From positions 2,356,001 to 2,420,000 of the forward strand of contig NZ_CP170094.1 of the NCBI RefSeq assembly GCF_042180575.1: 64,000 nt of DNA. Reading direction: 5' to 3'. Source of the DNA: Bernardetia sp042180575. GTDB taxonomy: Bacteria > Bacteroidota > Bacteroidia > Cytophagales > Bernardetiaceae. Shown here in pieces: positions 15,804 through 24,182 of the stretch. The number at the start of each line of letters is the position of its first letter. The stretch's first letter is position 1. The translations under genes and the position numbers were made by a program. Below the pieces are notes generated by a model. The model saw only the letters and a program-made list of their open reading frames with translations, was not told the origin of the DNA and did no database searches.

Positions 15804-17111
15804 CTACTTTTCTTTAAAAACAATACGAATCGGCACACCTTCAAAACCAAAATGGTCACGTATTTTGTTTTCCAAAAATCGTCTGTAAGATTCTTGAACG
15901 TGTTGAGGATAATTGGTAAAGAAAGCAAACAAAGGTGCACTTCCTTGAAGTTGCGTAATGTATTTGATAGAAATATTTTTTCCACGATGAACAGGTGGTG
16001 GCGTTCTTTTAATATCTGGTAATAATACATTATTGAGTTTTGAAGTAGAAATTTTTGCACTTCTTTTTTCATACACTTCAATCGCTTTTTCTATACTTTG
16101 AAAAACTCGTTGTTTGGTTAGCATTGAAGTAAAAATAATTGGAATCCAAGAAGCTGTTCCCAGTCTTTCCTGCATTTCTAATGTATATTCATGTGCCGTT
16201 TTGGAATCTTTTTCTACCAAATCCCATTTATTGGCAATAATAACAACTCCTTTGTGTCTTTCTACTGCCAAACGTATTAAAGTCAAATCTTGTCCTTCTA
16301 GCTTTTGAGTGGCATCCACCATAATGATAGAAACATCACAATCATCCAACGCCTTCAAAGAACGCATCACTGAATAAAATTCGATATTTTCTTTTACTTT
16401 TGCTTTTCTTCGCATCCCTGCTGTATCAGTCAAGATAAACTCTTGTCCGTAGGCTTTGTAATGTGTATCGATAGAATCTCTTGTCGTACCCGAAACATCT
16501 GAGACGATTGTTCTTTCTTCTCCTAAAAGGATATTCAAAAATGAAGATTTACCAACATTTGGGCGACCTAAAATAGCTATTTTTGGCAATCCTTCGTTTG
16601 GATTTTCTTCTCCTACTTCTTCAAAATTTTTGACTACTTCGTCTAATAAATCACCTGTTCCTGTTCCTGTTTGAGAAGAAACACAATATAGTTCGCCAAT
16701 TCCTAAATTATAAAACTCGGATGCGCTTGTTCTGTGTTCAAAGGTTTCTACTTTATTTGCTACTAAATAAAGAGGTTTTTTTGAACGTCTTAATACTTTT
16801 ACAAATTCTTCATCAAGAGGACTAACTCCGACGTGTGTATCAACCATAAATAAAATTACACTGGCTTCTTCCATAGCAATTTCTACTTGTTCTCTTATGG
16901 CTTTTTCAAAAACATCTTCTGAACCAACAACATAACCACCTGTATCGATGACTGTAAAAAATTTGCCGTTCCATTCACTTTGTCCGTAATGCCTATCTCT
17001 AGTAACGCCACTTTCATCATGCATGATGGCTTTTCTTGCTTCAACTAAACGATTAAAAAGAGTAGATTTACCGACATTTGGTCGTCCTACGATGGCTACA
17101 ATATTTGACAT
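15804..17111 (-). CDS. der: ribosome-assembly GTPase Der (EngA)
   Basis: 435 residues with two tandem GTPase domains and a C-terminal KH-like domain, the normal Der layout. G1 motifs GRPNVGKST (9-17) and GRPNVGKSS (near 182), G3 motifs DTGG and DTAG, and G4 motifs NKVE and NKWD are all present. The KH-like end contains TPPPVHRGKNISIKY and the final GVPIRIVFKEK. Known role: maturation of the 50S subunit, essential in most bacteria. The start ATG is followed immediately by the first domain. Confidence 0.96.
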   Translation of the reverse strand: MSNIVAIVGRPNVGKSTLFNRLVEARKAIMHDESGVTRDRHYGQSEWNGKFFTVIDTGGYVVGSEDVFEKAIREQVEIAMEEASVILFMVDTHVGVSPLDEEFVKVLRRSKKPLYLVANKVETFEHRTSASEFYNLGIGELYCVSSQTGTGTGDLLDEVVKNFEEVGEENPNEGLPKIAILGRPNVGKSSFLNILLGEERTIVSDVSGTTRDSIDTHYKAYGQEFILTDTAGMRRKAKVKENIEFYSVMRSLKALDDCDVSIIMVDATQKLEGQDLTLIRLAVERHKGVVIIANKWDLVEKDSKTAHEYTLEMQERLGTASWIPIIFTSMLTKQRVFQSIEKAIEVYEKRSAKISTSKLNNVLLPDIKRTPPPVHRGKNISIKYITQLQGSAPLFAFFTNYPQHVQESYRRFLENKIRDHFGFEGVPIRIVFKEK

Positions 17112-17392
17112 AATTTATTTTTTAAGGAAAGTTAATTTCCTATTTTTTACCTAAAACCAACCTTTGGTTTTTACTTTTTCTATTAATCTACAAAATTACA
17201 TAACTCTTTTGGACTTCTAAAATTGATTGAGTAGTGTTTGGGAAATAGTTTACTTGTTTTTTTAAAAAAATCCTCAATATTTTGATTTTATATACAATTT
17301 TATAAAATAGCAAGCGCAAATCGACTAATAAAATGGATATAAAATCCTATATTTGAATAATTTTATAAAAATAAATTGAGCAAATTATTCCA

Positions 17393-17680
17393 ATGAAAAA
17401 ATTCTCTCCCTATATTAGTGCTGGTTTGGTAGCTTCGATGTTTTATGTGTTGTATCAGCTCAAACAAGTAAGTAATACGATGCCTAAATTTGCTGACACA
17501 CTTCATCATACTACTGTTCTTTTATTATTTTCTATTTGTGGACTTCTTGCCCTTGCATTAAGTTTGAGTGGTTTTAAGAGTAAAGGTTTAGAGGATGGAT
17601 TGAAATATGTTTCTTACTTTGGTTTTGGTGGTTCGATTATTATTGTTTTGGTGGTTTGGCTTCTTCCTTTTTTTGTGTAA
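17393..17680 (+). CDS. small three-helix membrane protein (95 aa)
   Basis: I do not recognise the family. Hydrophobic segments lie at about 8-25, 42-62 and 74-94, so it is a small polytopic inner-membrane protein. The loop after the second helix contains GFKSKGLEDGLKY. It reads divergently from der. The function is unknown. Confidence 0.65.
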   Translation: MKKFSPYISAGLVASMFYVLYQLKQVSNTMPKFADTLHHTTVLLLFSICGLLALALSLSGFKSKGLEDGLKYVSYFGFGGSIIIVLVVWLLPFFV

Positions 17681-17790
17681 TTTGGGGAGAATAGAATAGA
17701 GGTTTAGATTTGGAGATTAGGGAAGTACACTTCATTTTGAAAATATTTTTTTTAAAATTCAGTATTTGTTATTTCATTGGTAATTGAATT

Positions 17791-17825
17791 TTACTGATAA
17801 CTGATTACTGGTAACTGGTAACTGA
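17791..17825 (+). repeat. tandem heptamer array (TWACTGR, 5 copies)
   Basis: Five contiguous seven-base units: TTACTGA, TAACTGA, TTACTGG, TAACTGG, TAACTGA. The array ends four bases before the ATG at 17830, so it occupies the immediate leader of the next gene. Confidence 0.85.
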
Positions 17826-17829
17826 TTCT

Positions 17830-18294
17830 ATGGAGAATTTGAATTTATTTTGGGAGCGATTGATGGATGATACTCTACTAGCTTCTTTTGTAGGTATTGC
17901 AAGTCTTTTTTTTATTATCATCTTAATTGCCTTTTTGAAGGTCGTTTTTACGGCTGATAAATCTGAAAAACTAGCGTATAGACGTTGGCGAAATGGTCTT
18001 TGGGGAGAAGAATATCTCACTCAACTCAAAACAATGACAGAAAGCACGCAGCAAACCATCGAAGCTTTACGTACAGAGATTAGCGACCGAGAAGAAGATA
18101 GTGTACAACGACTGCAACAAGCACAAGCATTGGAAGAACAAATTACTGAAAGACAGCGTATTATTGAAGAATTAGAAGCTCAAAACAAACCTCCTTTTTC
18201 AGTTTCTACCTTTTTTATTGGTTTTACTGTCGGTATTATTCTTTTAGGGGTTGCCTTTGCAGTACTTTATTTCTTGCAAATTATTCACTTTTAA
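17830..18294 (+). CDS. membrane protein with two helices and a coiled coil (154 aa)
   Basis: An N-terminal transmembrane helix (about 17-40), a charged helical middle that looks like a coiled coil (about 65-118, repeated Glu/Gln/Arg with hydrophobics at heptad spacing), and a second transmembrane helix (about 127-150). The coiled coil should lie on one side of the membrane as a hairpin-anchored rod. No known family is recognised. A heptamer repeat array directly precedes the start codon. Confidence 0.65.
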   Translation: MENLNLFWERLMDDTLLASFVGIASLFFIIILIAFLKVVFTADKSEKLAYRRWRNGLWGEEYLTQLKTMTESTQQTIEALRTEISDREEDSVQRLQQAQALEEQITERQRIIEELEAQNKPPFSVSTFFIGFTVGIILLGVAFAVLYFLQIIHF

Positions 18295-18345
18295 GACAAA
18301 AAAGCAAAGAAATAGGTAGTTAAGTGATTGATAGACAATTCAGAA

Positions 18346-18376
18346 ATTGAAAATCAAATTATATTATTGTATCTTT
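18346..18376 (+). promoter_or_regulatory. Bacteroidota-type promoter
   Basis: TTG at 18346-18348, a 20-base spacer and TATCTTTG at 18369-18376 match the -33/-7 consensus closely. The transcript would carry a leader of about 80 bases before the TY-Chap-like gene at 18461. Confidence 0.65.
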
Positions 18377-18460
18377 GCAAATTGAAAAAAACACGTTGTG
18401 ATTTGAATAAAAAATATTTTATAATCATCTCACTATCAAACCTTTAAAAGTGCCTATTTT

Positions 18461-18832
18461 ATGAAAGATGCACTCCATAACTCACTCAAACGCTTGATAG
18501 AAGAAGGAGGAACACAAAACTTTCTTATTATTAATCTAGGAGAAAACTATTATATCCAAGTAGCTGGAGAGTTCTATTCAAGTCATTTATTGCTTGAAGC
18601 AGTTTCTAATCATTATCTTCCTTCTGACAAACAATTAAGCACTGTTTTACAGAAAAAAACACTTGATTTAGGCTGGGAAGCTCCCAAAGGAGAAGGAAAT
18701 TATAGTTATAGAGTTAGTATTAATTCGGCAGAAGAATATAATTCTTGTATTGAGTTTATTCATAAAACAGCTAAAGAAATTTTTGATGTAAATGATATAG
18801 AAAATTCTATGATAGAATTGAATCTTGAATAA
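18461..18832 (+). CDS. TY-Chap / YbjN-like domain protein
   Basis: A 123-residue single-domain protein. The central block LLLEAVSNHYLP, with a downstream LDLGWEAP, matches the EAVSN..LP and L..LGW..P pattern I associate with TY-Chap (type III chaperone / YbjN-like peptide-binding) domains, as does the C-terminal helix ending in AKEIFDV. No signal or membrane segment is present, so it is probably cytoplasmic. Family members are proposed peptide-binding chaperones; no client is evident here. It has its own promoter and lies upstream of bamD, but a shared role with bamD is not shown. Confidence 0.55.
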   Translation: MKDALHNSLKRLIEEGGTQNFLIINLGENYYIQVAGEFYSSHLLLEAVSNHYLPSDKQLSTVLQKKTLDLGWEAPKGEGNYSYRVSINSAEEYNSCIEFIHKTAKEIFDVNDIENSMIELNLE

Positions 18833-18885
18833 AAAGTAGAATAAAATAAATATAATTCTCAAAATGTGTTACCCAAACTGTTAAA

Positions 18886-19797
18886 ATGAAATTCATTCAA
18901 ATGAAAAACATAAATCTTTTATTTCTCTTAATCTGTACTTTATTAGTTACAGGTTTTTTTAGTTCTTGTAGTAAATTCACAAAAGCGATGTCAGACCCAA
19001 ACTGGCGTGAACGTGATAAGGTAGCTCAAAAATATTATGAAGAAGGCGATTATTATCGTGCAGGTTTGTTGTGGGAAGATGTTGTTCCAATAGTAAAAGG
19101 TGACCCACGAGCAGAAGACATTCAATTCAAATATGCTTATTGCCATTTTTATCAAAAGCAGTATCTTTTATCTGCCTATTATTTCAAAAACTTTTATTTT
19201 ACCTATCGTAGAAGTCCAAATGCACCAGAGGCTTATTTTATGAATGCTTTCTCGTTGTATAAAGACTCTCCTCGTACACACCTTGACCAAGAAAGCTCAA
19301 AAGAAGCTATTCAAGCCTTTCAAGATGTAATCAATACGTATCCAGAAACGGATTATGCCAAAAGAGCTAGTAATCATTTGGACGAGTTAAGAGCAAAATT
19401 AGAGCTTAAAGCCTTCGAAAATGCAGAGTTATTTTATAATTTAGGTCGTTATAAAGCTGCTGTAATTGCACTAGAAAACTTTCAAAGAGACTTCCCAGAT
19501 GCTCCACAACTTGATGAAGCAGCTTTTTTGCGTTTTAAATCTGAGTATGATTTGGCAAGAAATAGTATTTATAGCAAACAAAAAGAACGCTATGAGATTT
19601 CTAAAGAATACTATTTCTATTTAATAGACCGTTATCCAAACAGTAAATTTGTCAGAGATGCCGAAAATATCTATGGAAATATAGAAAAAGCTATTCGAAA
19701 TATAGAAAAAGGCGAAGTTATCGATACAAAAGAAAAAGACAAGAGAGACCCTAAAAAAATAACTACTTCAGAAGGCTCGGCTGGAGAATCTGAATAA
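18886..19797 (+). CDS. bamD: outer membrane assembly lipoprotein BamD
   Basis: A 303-residue lipoprotein with tandem TPR-like repeats, as in BamD/YfiO/ComL. The lipobox (FFSSC) gives a lipidated Cys near residue 28. The mature region begins with the KYYEEGDYYRAGLLWEDV repeat, and the second half has the YYFYLIDRYPNSKFV block. Role: part of the BAM complex that inserts beta-barrels in the outer membrane. A second in-frame ATG at 18901 gives a more typical signal peptide and may be the true start. The next gene is rpoZ, the order commonly seen in Bacteroidota. Confidence 0.9.
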   Translation: MKFIQMKNINLLFLLICTLLVTGFFSSCSKFTKAMSDPNWRERDKVAQKYYEEGDYYRAGLLWEDVVPIVKGDPRAEDIQFKYAYCHFYQKQYLLSAYYFKNFYFTYRRSPNAPEAYFMNAFSLYKDSPRTHLDQESSKEAIQAFQDVINTYPETDYAKRASNHLDELRAKLELKAFENAELFYNLGRYKAAVIALENFQRDFPDAPQLDEAAFLRFKSEYDLARNSIYSKQKERYEISKEYYFYLIDRYPNSKFVRDAENIYGNIEKAIRNIEKGEVIDTKEKDKRDPKKITTSEGSAGESE

Positions 19798-19875
19798 ATT
19801 AAATATCTAAAAGAAAACTTGCGTTTCTCTTTTTTAAAAGTTATACTACAATACAACAAAACAATTTATATAAAT

Positions 19876-20226
19876 ATGTCAGCTAAAAAATTCAATCCTC
19901 GTCGTGTTCAGACAGCTAATCTTCATACTCGTGATGTACAAGCTATCATTGCAGCGACTGGTAATCTTTACGAATCTATTTCTGTAATTGCAAGACGTTC
20001 TCGTCAGATTTCGACAGATACAAAAGAAGAATTAAATCAAAAAATATCTGAATTTAATGTAGGAACAGATTCTTTGGAGGAAGTTTTTGAAAACAAAGAG
20101 CAAATTGAGGTTTCTCGCCAATATGAGCGTATGCCAAAATCTACTTCTTTAGCAACCGATGAATTAATGGAAGGAAAACTATTTTATCGTTATCGTCAGT
20201 CAGAGGAAGGCAATCCTTCTTTGTAA
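19876..20226 (+). CDS. rpoZ: RNA polymerase omega subunit, Bacteroidota type
   Basis: 116 residues from the ATG at 19876. An upstream in-frame ATG at 19819 would add a non-conserved, hydrophobic N-terminus and is rejected. The conserved N-terminal helix region contains TGNLYESISVIARRSRQI, the omega fold that clamps the beta-prime C-terminus. The 78-base gap after bamD suggests co-transcription. A strong terminator follows. Confidence 0.85.
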   Translation: MSAKKFNPRRVQTANLHTRDVQAIIAATGNLYESISVIARRSRQISTDTKEELNQKISEFNVGTDSLEEVFENKEQIEVSRQYERMPKSTSLATDELMEGKLFYRYRQSEEGNPSL

Positions 20227-20246
20227 ATTGAGATTGATTAAATTTA

Positions 20247-20284
20247 AAATACAGTCAAAAACAAAATCTGACTGTATTTTTTTT
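20247..20284 (+). terminator. intrinsic terminator after rpoZ
   Basis: AAAATACAGTCA (20247-20258, last bases in loop edge) pairs with TGACTGTATTTT (20269-20280), followed by a run of T to 20284. It closes the bamD-rpoZ unit. Confidence 0.85.
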
Positions 20285-20449
20285 GTATAAAATTTCGTAA
20301 AACAATGATTAATCCGTAATTTTCAGAATTATTCAACGCTATTAATTAACACTATTAATCATTTAATTTATTTGAATATCAACTATTTACATCTTTTTCA
20401 AAAGATTTTTTTTTACAATCTACTTTTAAGTAATCGTATTTATATCTAA

Positions 20450-23400
20450 ATGCAAACATCAACTACTAGCAAAATCAATAATACATTATTTCATCAAACA
20501 GAATCGGATACTACTTTTCATTATAGTTCTGATTTTTTGGAATGGCTCAGAACTGAAGAAATTAGTTTGGCTATTTCTACTTATCAAACTAACAAACTTT
20601 TTTTGATAGGTAGAGATACAACTAAGCATCTTTTTGTTTCTGAAAAGTCATTTGATAGAGCTATGGGTTTGCATGTAGAGTCTGAAAATTCTTTTTATTT
20701 AAGTACTCGTTTTTTGCTTTGGCGTTTCGAAAATGCCCTTGCAGAGGGTCAGATTCATAAAGAAGCAGATAAGGTATATATCCCTCGTCAAGCATTTAAT
20801 ACTGGAGATTTGAATGTTCATGATGTTTCTGTTGATGAAAATGGAGAAATTGTTTTCGTGAATACTCGCTATAATTGTATTGCTAAAGTCAGTCAAAAAT
20901 ACAATTTTAAGCCTATTTGGATGCCTCCTTTTATTAGCAAAATGGTTGCAGAAGATCGCTGTCATCTCAATGGAATGGCTATGCGTGATGGTAAACCTCG
21001 TTATGTTACTGCAATTTCTCAAAGTAATTTGTTAGATTCTTGGAGAGAACATAGACAAGATGGAGGAATTGTAATGGATATGGAAACAAGTGAAGTACTT
21101 GTTGACGAACTTTCTATGCCTCACTCACCTCGCTATTATCAAGATAAAATTTGGGTTTTGAATGCAGGGAGAGGAGAATTTGGTTATGTAGAAGACAATA
21201 AGTTTATTGCTATTACTAAATTAGATGGTTTTTTGCGTGGATTGGCTTTTCATAAAAATTATGCAATTATAGGGCTTTCAAAGCCTCGCCACGAACGTAC
21301 TTTTACAGGCTTGCCTTTAGATGAAATTTTACAAAGCCGAAATACAGAACCTCAATGTGGCTTTTGGATAGTAGATATTAATACAGGAGAAATTGTTCAT
21401 AAATTTGAAATAAAAGGAGAGGTAGTAGAGCTTTATGATGTTCAAGCACTTCCTAATGTAAAACGCCCAAGTAGTCTTGATTTGACTTCTGCTGATGTTA
21501 CACGCTATATTTCGATAGAAGGAGATGACAATACAGTAGATTTTAAGGCACTAACAACCTTAGATGAAAAATCTAAAGATTCATTTCAATCTCCTTATTC
21601 TCTACCACAGGTTACTTCTTCCAAGAATATCCAAAAGCAACAAGAATCTCTGATCTCTTCACCTTTGCAAAATAATAATACCCCTATATTAGATCCAAAT
21701 ATTGCCGCAACTTCTGTAGAAGATATAAAATATCAGATAGCTTCTAATATACCTATAACACAGATAATCAAACAATTCAATACATTAACATTTCCAAGAT
21801 TAGATCTACAAGCTAAAGTAAAGAAATTTAATGAGCCTTTATTGGTTATTGTTGCTCGCAATCAACAACAGTATATTGGAGCAATACTGATAGAATCTCA
21901 TTCTAATGTCATATCTAGAATATTAAGTTGGTATGTTCTTCCTCCTTTTAGGGATTTAGGTATTGGAAAAGAATTATTGGTTCGTGCTGAAAAAGTTTTA
22001 AGTCAAAATAAGTTCAATAGCCTTCATATTAAATATCGTTCTGATTGGAAAAGTGCTGAGAAAATTACTTCTATTTTTAAAAATAACAACTGGGTAAAAC
22101 CATCTGTCGCCTCTAGTCTATATAAATTTGAAATAGAAAAAACGGCAAAGGCTTCTTGGGTTAGGAAAGAGCATAGGAATACAGATATTGAAATGTTTCA
22201 GTGGAACACACTTACTCAAGCTGAAAAACAAAAAATACAACATAGACAATCCACTACAGAATGGTATCCAATTACAGTTGATCCTTTTAGTCATGAAGGT
22301 AGTAGAGTTGATATATTGAGCTTTGGATTGAGATATAAGGGAGAAGTATTTGGTTGGATAATAGTACATTCTATAAAAACTGATACAGTAGAATTTGGTC
22401 ATCTATTTATAGATAAAGAAATACTAGGTAAGGGCTTAGGTAGTTATATTGTGTTTTTAGAAACTCTTTCTAAAAGCCTTCTAAAAGCCGAAGAAGAGGG
22501 ATATAAATACGGTTTGCTTCAAATAGAACAAGGCAATGCTACCATGTATAAATTTATAGATAGGTATTTACGCCCTGACCTAATCACAGAAACTGACCAT
22601 ATTAGTACTCATAAAAACTTTAATGAATCTAATTCTATAGAATCAAATAAAGTCAGTACTTCAAAAATTAGTTATAAAGTATATCAGCTAAATGTTGATG
22701 ATGCAATTAGTCACTTTAACAACCTTTCATTTCCTAGATTAGATATTCTAAAAACAACAAGACAATTAAATGAACCTTTAATTATAATTAATGCTCAAAA
22801 TGATAATCAACAAATTGGTACAGCAATTATAGAACTACAACCTAATGGATCTGCTCAATTATTGAGTTGGTACATCTTACCTCCTTTTAGAAAAATGGGT
22901 ATAGGACGAGAATTACTTTCTCAATCAGAAAAATTACTACGCAAAAATAAATTTAATAGCATCCATTTAGAATATCGTTCAGATTGGACTAGTCTTTCTA
23001 CCTTTGAACATATTTTGAAACAAAAAAAATGGGAAGAACCCAAAGCTAAAGTTTATTTGTGTAAATCTTCCATGGATGTAATCTTAAAAGCCCCTTGGAT
23101 GAACAAATTTAACCTTCCTACTGGAATGGAATTATTTCTTTGGAAGGATGTTACTCAAGAAGAAAAAAATGAGATTTTAAAAAAGAAAGAAACACAAAAT
23201 TGGTATCCTGATTATTTGAGTCCTTTTCAACATGAGGCTAATATAGACATTACTTCTAGTACAGGGCTTCGTTATAAGGGTAAAATAATAGGATGGATGA
23301 TTACGCATCGTATTCAATCTGATACAGTCGAGTTCACTTCAGCATTTATTGACCAAAATTCTGTTGCAGGTCTTAATAAAAAGAGTTTGTTTTTACCTGT

Positions 23401-23566
23401 TCTTACAAAAGCATTACTTTATCTGAAAGAAGATGGAGCTAAATATGGTATTTGGCAAATGCAAGTAGATAACCCTTCTATTCATAAGTTTGTAGATAAA
23501 TTTTTAAAACCTTATTTGATCAGCTTTGTAGAAGCAAAATTTTCTTATAAAGTATTAAATAGTTAA
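20450..23566 (+). CDS. TIGR03032-type domain fused to duplicated GNAT acetyltransferase modules
   Basis: A 1038-residue cytoplasmic protein. Residues about 25-345 resemble the TIGR03032/DUF4915 family, a beta-propeller-like domain (blocks DLNVHDVSVDENGEIVFVNT, CHLNGMAM, SMPHSPRYY, FLRGLAF, GLSKPRHE). After a low-complexity linker, two similar modules follow (about 440-690 and 745-1035). Each starts with a GNAT fold with a clear acetyl-CoA loop (PPFRDLGIGKELL near 495; PPFRKMGIGRELL near 810). Each then has a second GNAT-like half; in the first module it keeps a loop (LGKGLGSY), but in the second this has decayed (GLNKKSLF). The substrate is unknown. It stands alone between the rpoZ terminator and a secreted-protein gene. 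Domain identity is from motif recall, not search. Confidence 0.7.
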   Translation: MQTSTTSKINNTLFHQTESDTTFHYSSDFLEWLRTEEISLAISTYQTNKLFLIGRDTTKHLFVSEKSFDRAMGLHVESENSFYLSTRFLLWRFENALAEGQIHKEADKVYIPRQAFNTGDLNVHDVSVDENGEIVFVNTRYNCIAKVSQKYNFKPIWMPPFISKMVAEDRCHLNGMAMRDGKPRYVTAISQSNLLDSWREHRQDGGIVMDMETSEVLVDELSMPHSPRYYQDKIWVLNAGRGEFGYVEDNKFIAITKLDGFLRGLAFHKNYAIIGLSKPRHERTFTGLPLDEILQSRNTEPQCGFWIVDINTGEIVHKFEIKGEVVELYDVQALPNVKRPSSLDLTSADVTRYISIEGDDNTVDFKALTTLDEKSKDSFQSPYSLPQVTSSKNIQKQQESLISSPLQNNNTPILDPNIAATSVEDIKYQIASNIPITQIIKQFNTLTFPRLDLQAKVKKFNEPLLVIVARNQQQYIGAILIESHSNVISRILSWYVLPPFRDLGIGKELLVRAEKVLSQNKFNSLHIKYRSDWKSAEKITSIFKNNNWVKPSVASSLYKFEIEKTAKASWVRKEHRNTDIEMFQWNTLTQAEKQKIQHRQSTTEWYPITVDPFSHEGSRVDILSFGLRYKGEVFGWIIVHSIKTDTVEFGHLFIDKEILGKGLGSYIVFLETLSKSLLKAEEEGYKYGLLQIEQGNATMYKFIDRYLRPDLITETDHISTHKNFNESNSIESNKVSTSKISYKVYQLNVDDAISHFNNLSFPRLDILKTTRQLNEPLIIINAQNDNQQIGTAIIELQPNGSAQLLSWYILPPFRKMGIGRELLSQSEKLLRKNKFNSIHLEYRSDWTSLSTFEHILKQKKWEEPKAKVYLCKSSMDVILKAPWMNKFNLPTGMELFLWKDVTQEEKNEILKKKETQNWYPDYLSPFQHEANIDITSSTGLRYKGKIIGWMITHRIQSDTVEFTSAFIDQNSVAGLNKKSLFLPVLTKALLYLKEDGAKYGIWQMQVDNPSIHKFVDKFLKPYLISFVEAKFSYKVLNS

Positions 23567-23652
23567 TCTTATTTTCAATTCTACTAAAATTAAATCCTTT
23601 AAAATAAAAAAAATAAAATTTATTGTATCAGTAAAGACTTTAAAAAAATTTC

Positions 23653-23660
23653 TATATTTG
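23653..23660 (+). promoter_or_regulatory. -7 box upstream of the CpxP-like gene
   Basis: TATATTTG fits TAnnTTTG. No TTG lies at the usual spacing, so only half of the promoter is supported. It is 50 bases upstream of the start codon at 23711. Confidence 0.45.
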
Positions 23661-23710
23661 CAGTACTATGTAAATTTTCTATTAATTTAACCCTAACTAT
23701 AATTTATCGT

Positions 23711-24118
23711 ATGAAAAGATTTCTTTTCTCTTGCGCTTTATTCCTTCTGACCACTTTGGCATTCGCTCAAAGTCCAGAGGAAAAGGCTTCATTTCTTACA
23801 AATGAGATGAACACCTTACTTTCACTGACAACAGAACAAACACAGAAAGTAACTCTAATAAATACTCGTCGCTTTAAAGTAGAAAACAATGCTAAGGCAA
23901 GATTGGATGACAATGCTCGTTACCAAAATGCTAAATCAGAAAATTTTCAGTCAGAAGCTGGACAGCAAATGTTGGTCGAGTTAAATACTCGTATTGAACA
24001 AGGTGAAAATCGTTATGATTTAGCTCTAAATAATGTGCTTGATGCTTCTCAATACAGTATCTATGTACAATATAAAGCTTCATTATTTGAGGCAGTAGCT
24101 ACTGAGTTTGGTGAATAA
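23711..24118 (+). CDS. periplasmic protein, possibly Spy/CpxP-like (135 aa)
   Basis: A signal peptide ending AFAQ (about 20 residues) is followed by a helical mature domain. The sequence LLSLTTEQTQKV resembles the L-T-x-x-Q helix of Spy/CpxP-like periplasmic proteins, and the remainder (LNTRIEQGENRYDLALNNVLDASQY) matches the pattern seen in many Bacteroidota DUF proteins of that kind. The family link is weak. It precedes the VCBS-repeat cargo gene by 64 bases and may be co-transcribed with it. Confidence 0.6.
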   Translation: MKRFLFSCALFLLTTLAFAQSPEEKASFLTNEMNTLLSLTTEQTQKVTLINTRRFKVENNAKARLDDNARYQNAKSENFQSEAGQQMLVELNTRIEQGENRYDLALNNVLDASQYSIYVQYKASLFEAVATEFGE

Positions 24119-24182
24119 ATATTCTCTATTCTTTTACCCTCGTAAAAATAAATAAAACATCAAATCAGATTATTTACTTGAC

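Noticed and set aside
15752..16081. Minus-strand frame of 109 residues with a repeating RITNYEL end
   Set aside because: It overlaps der in another frame, and its tail is just the translated heptamer array.
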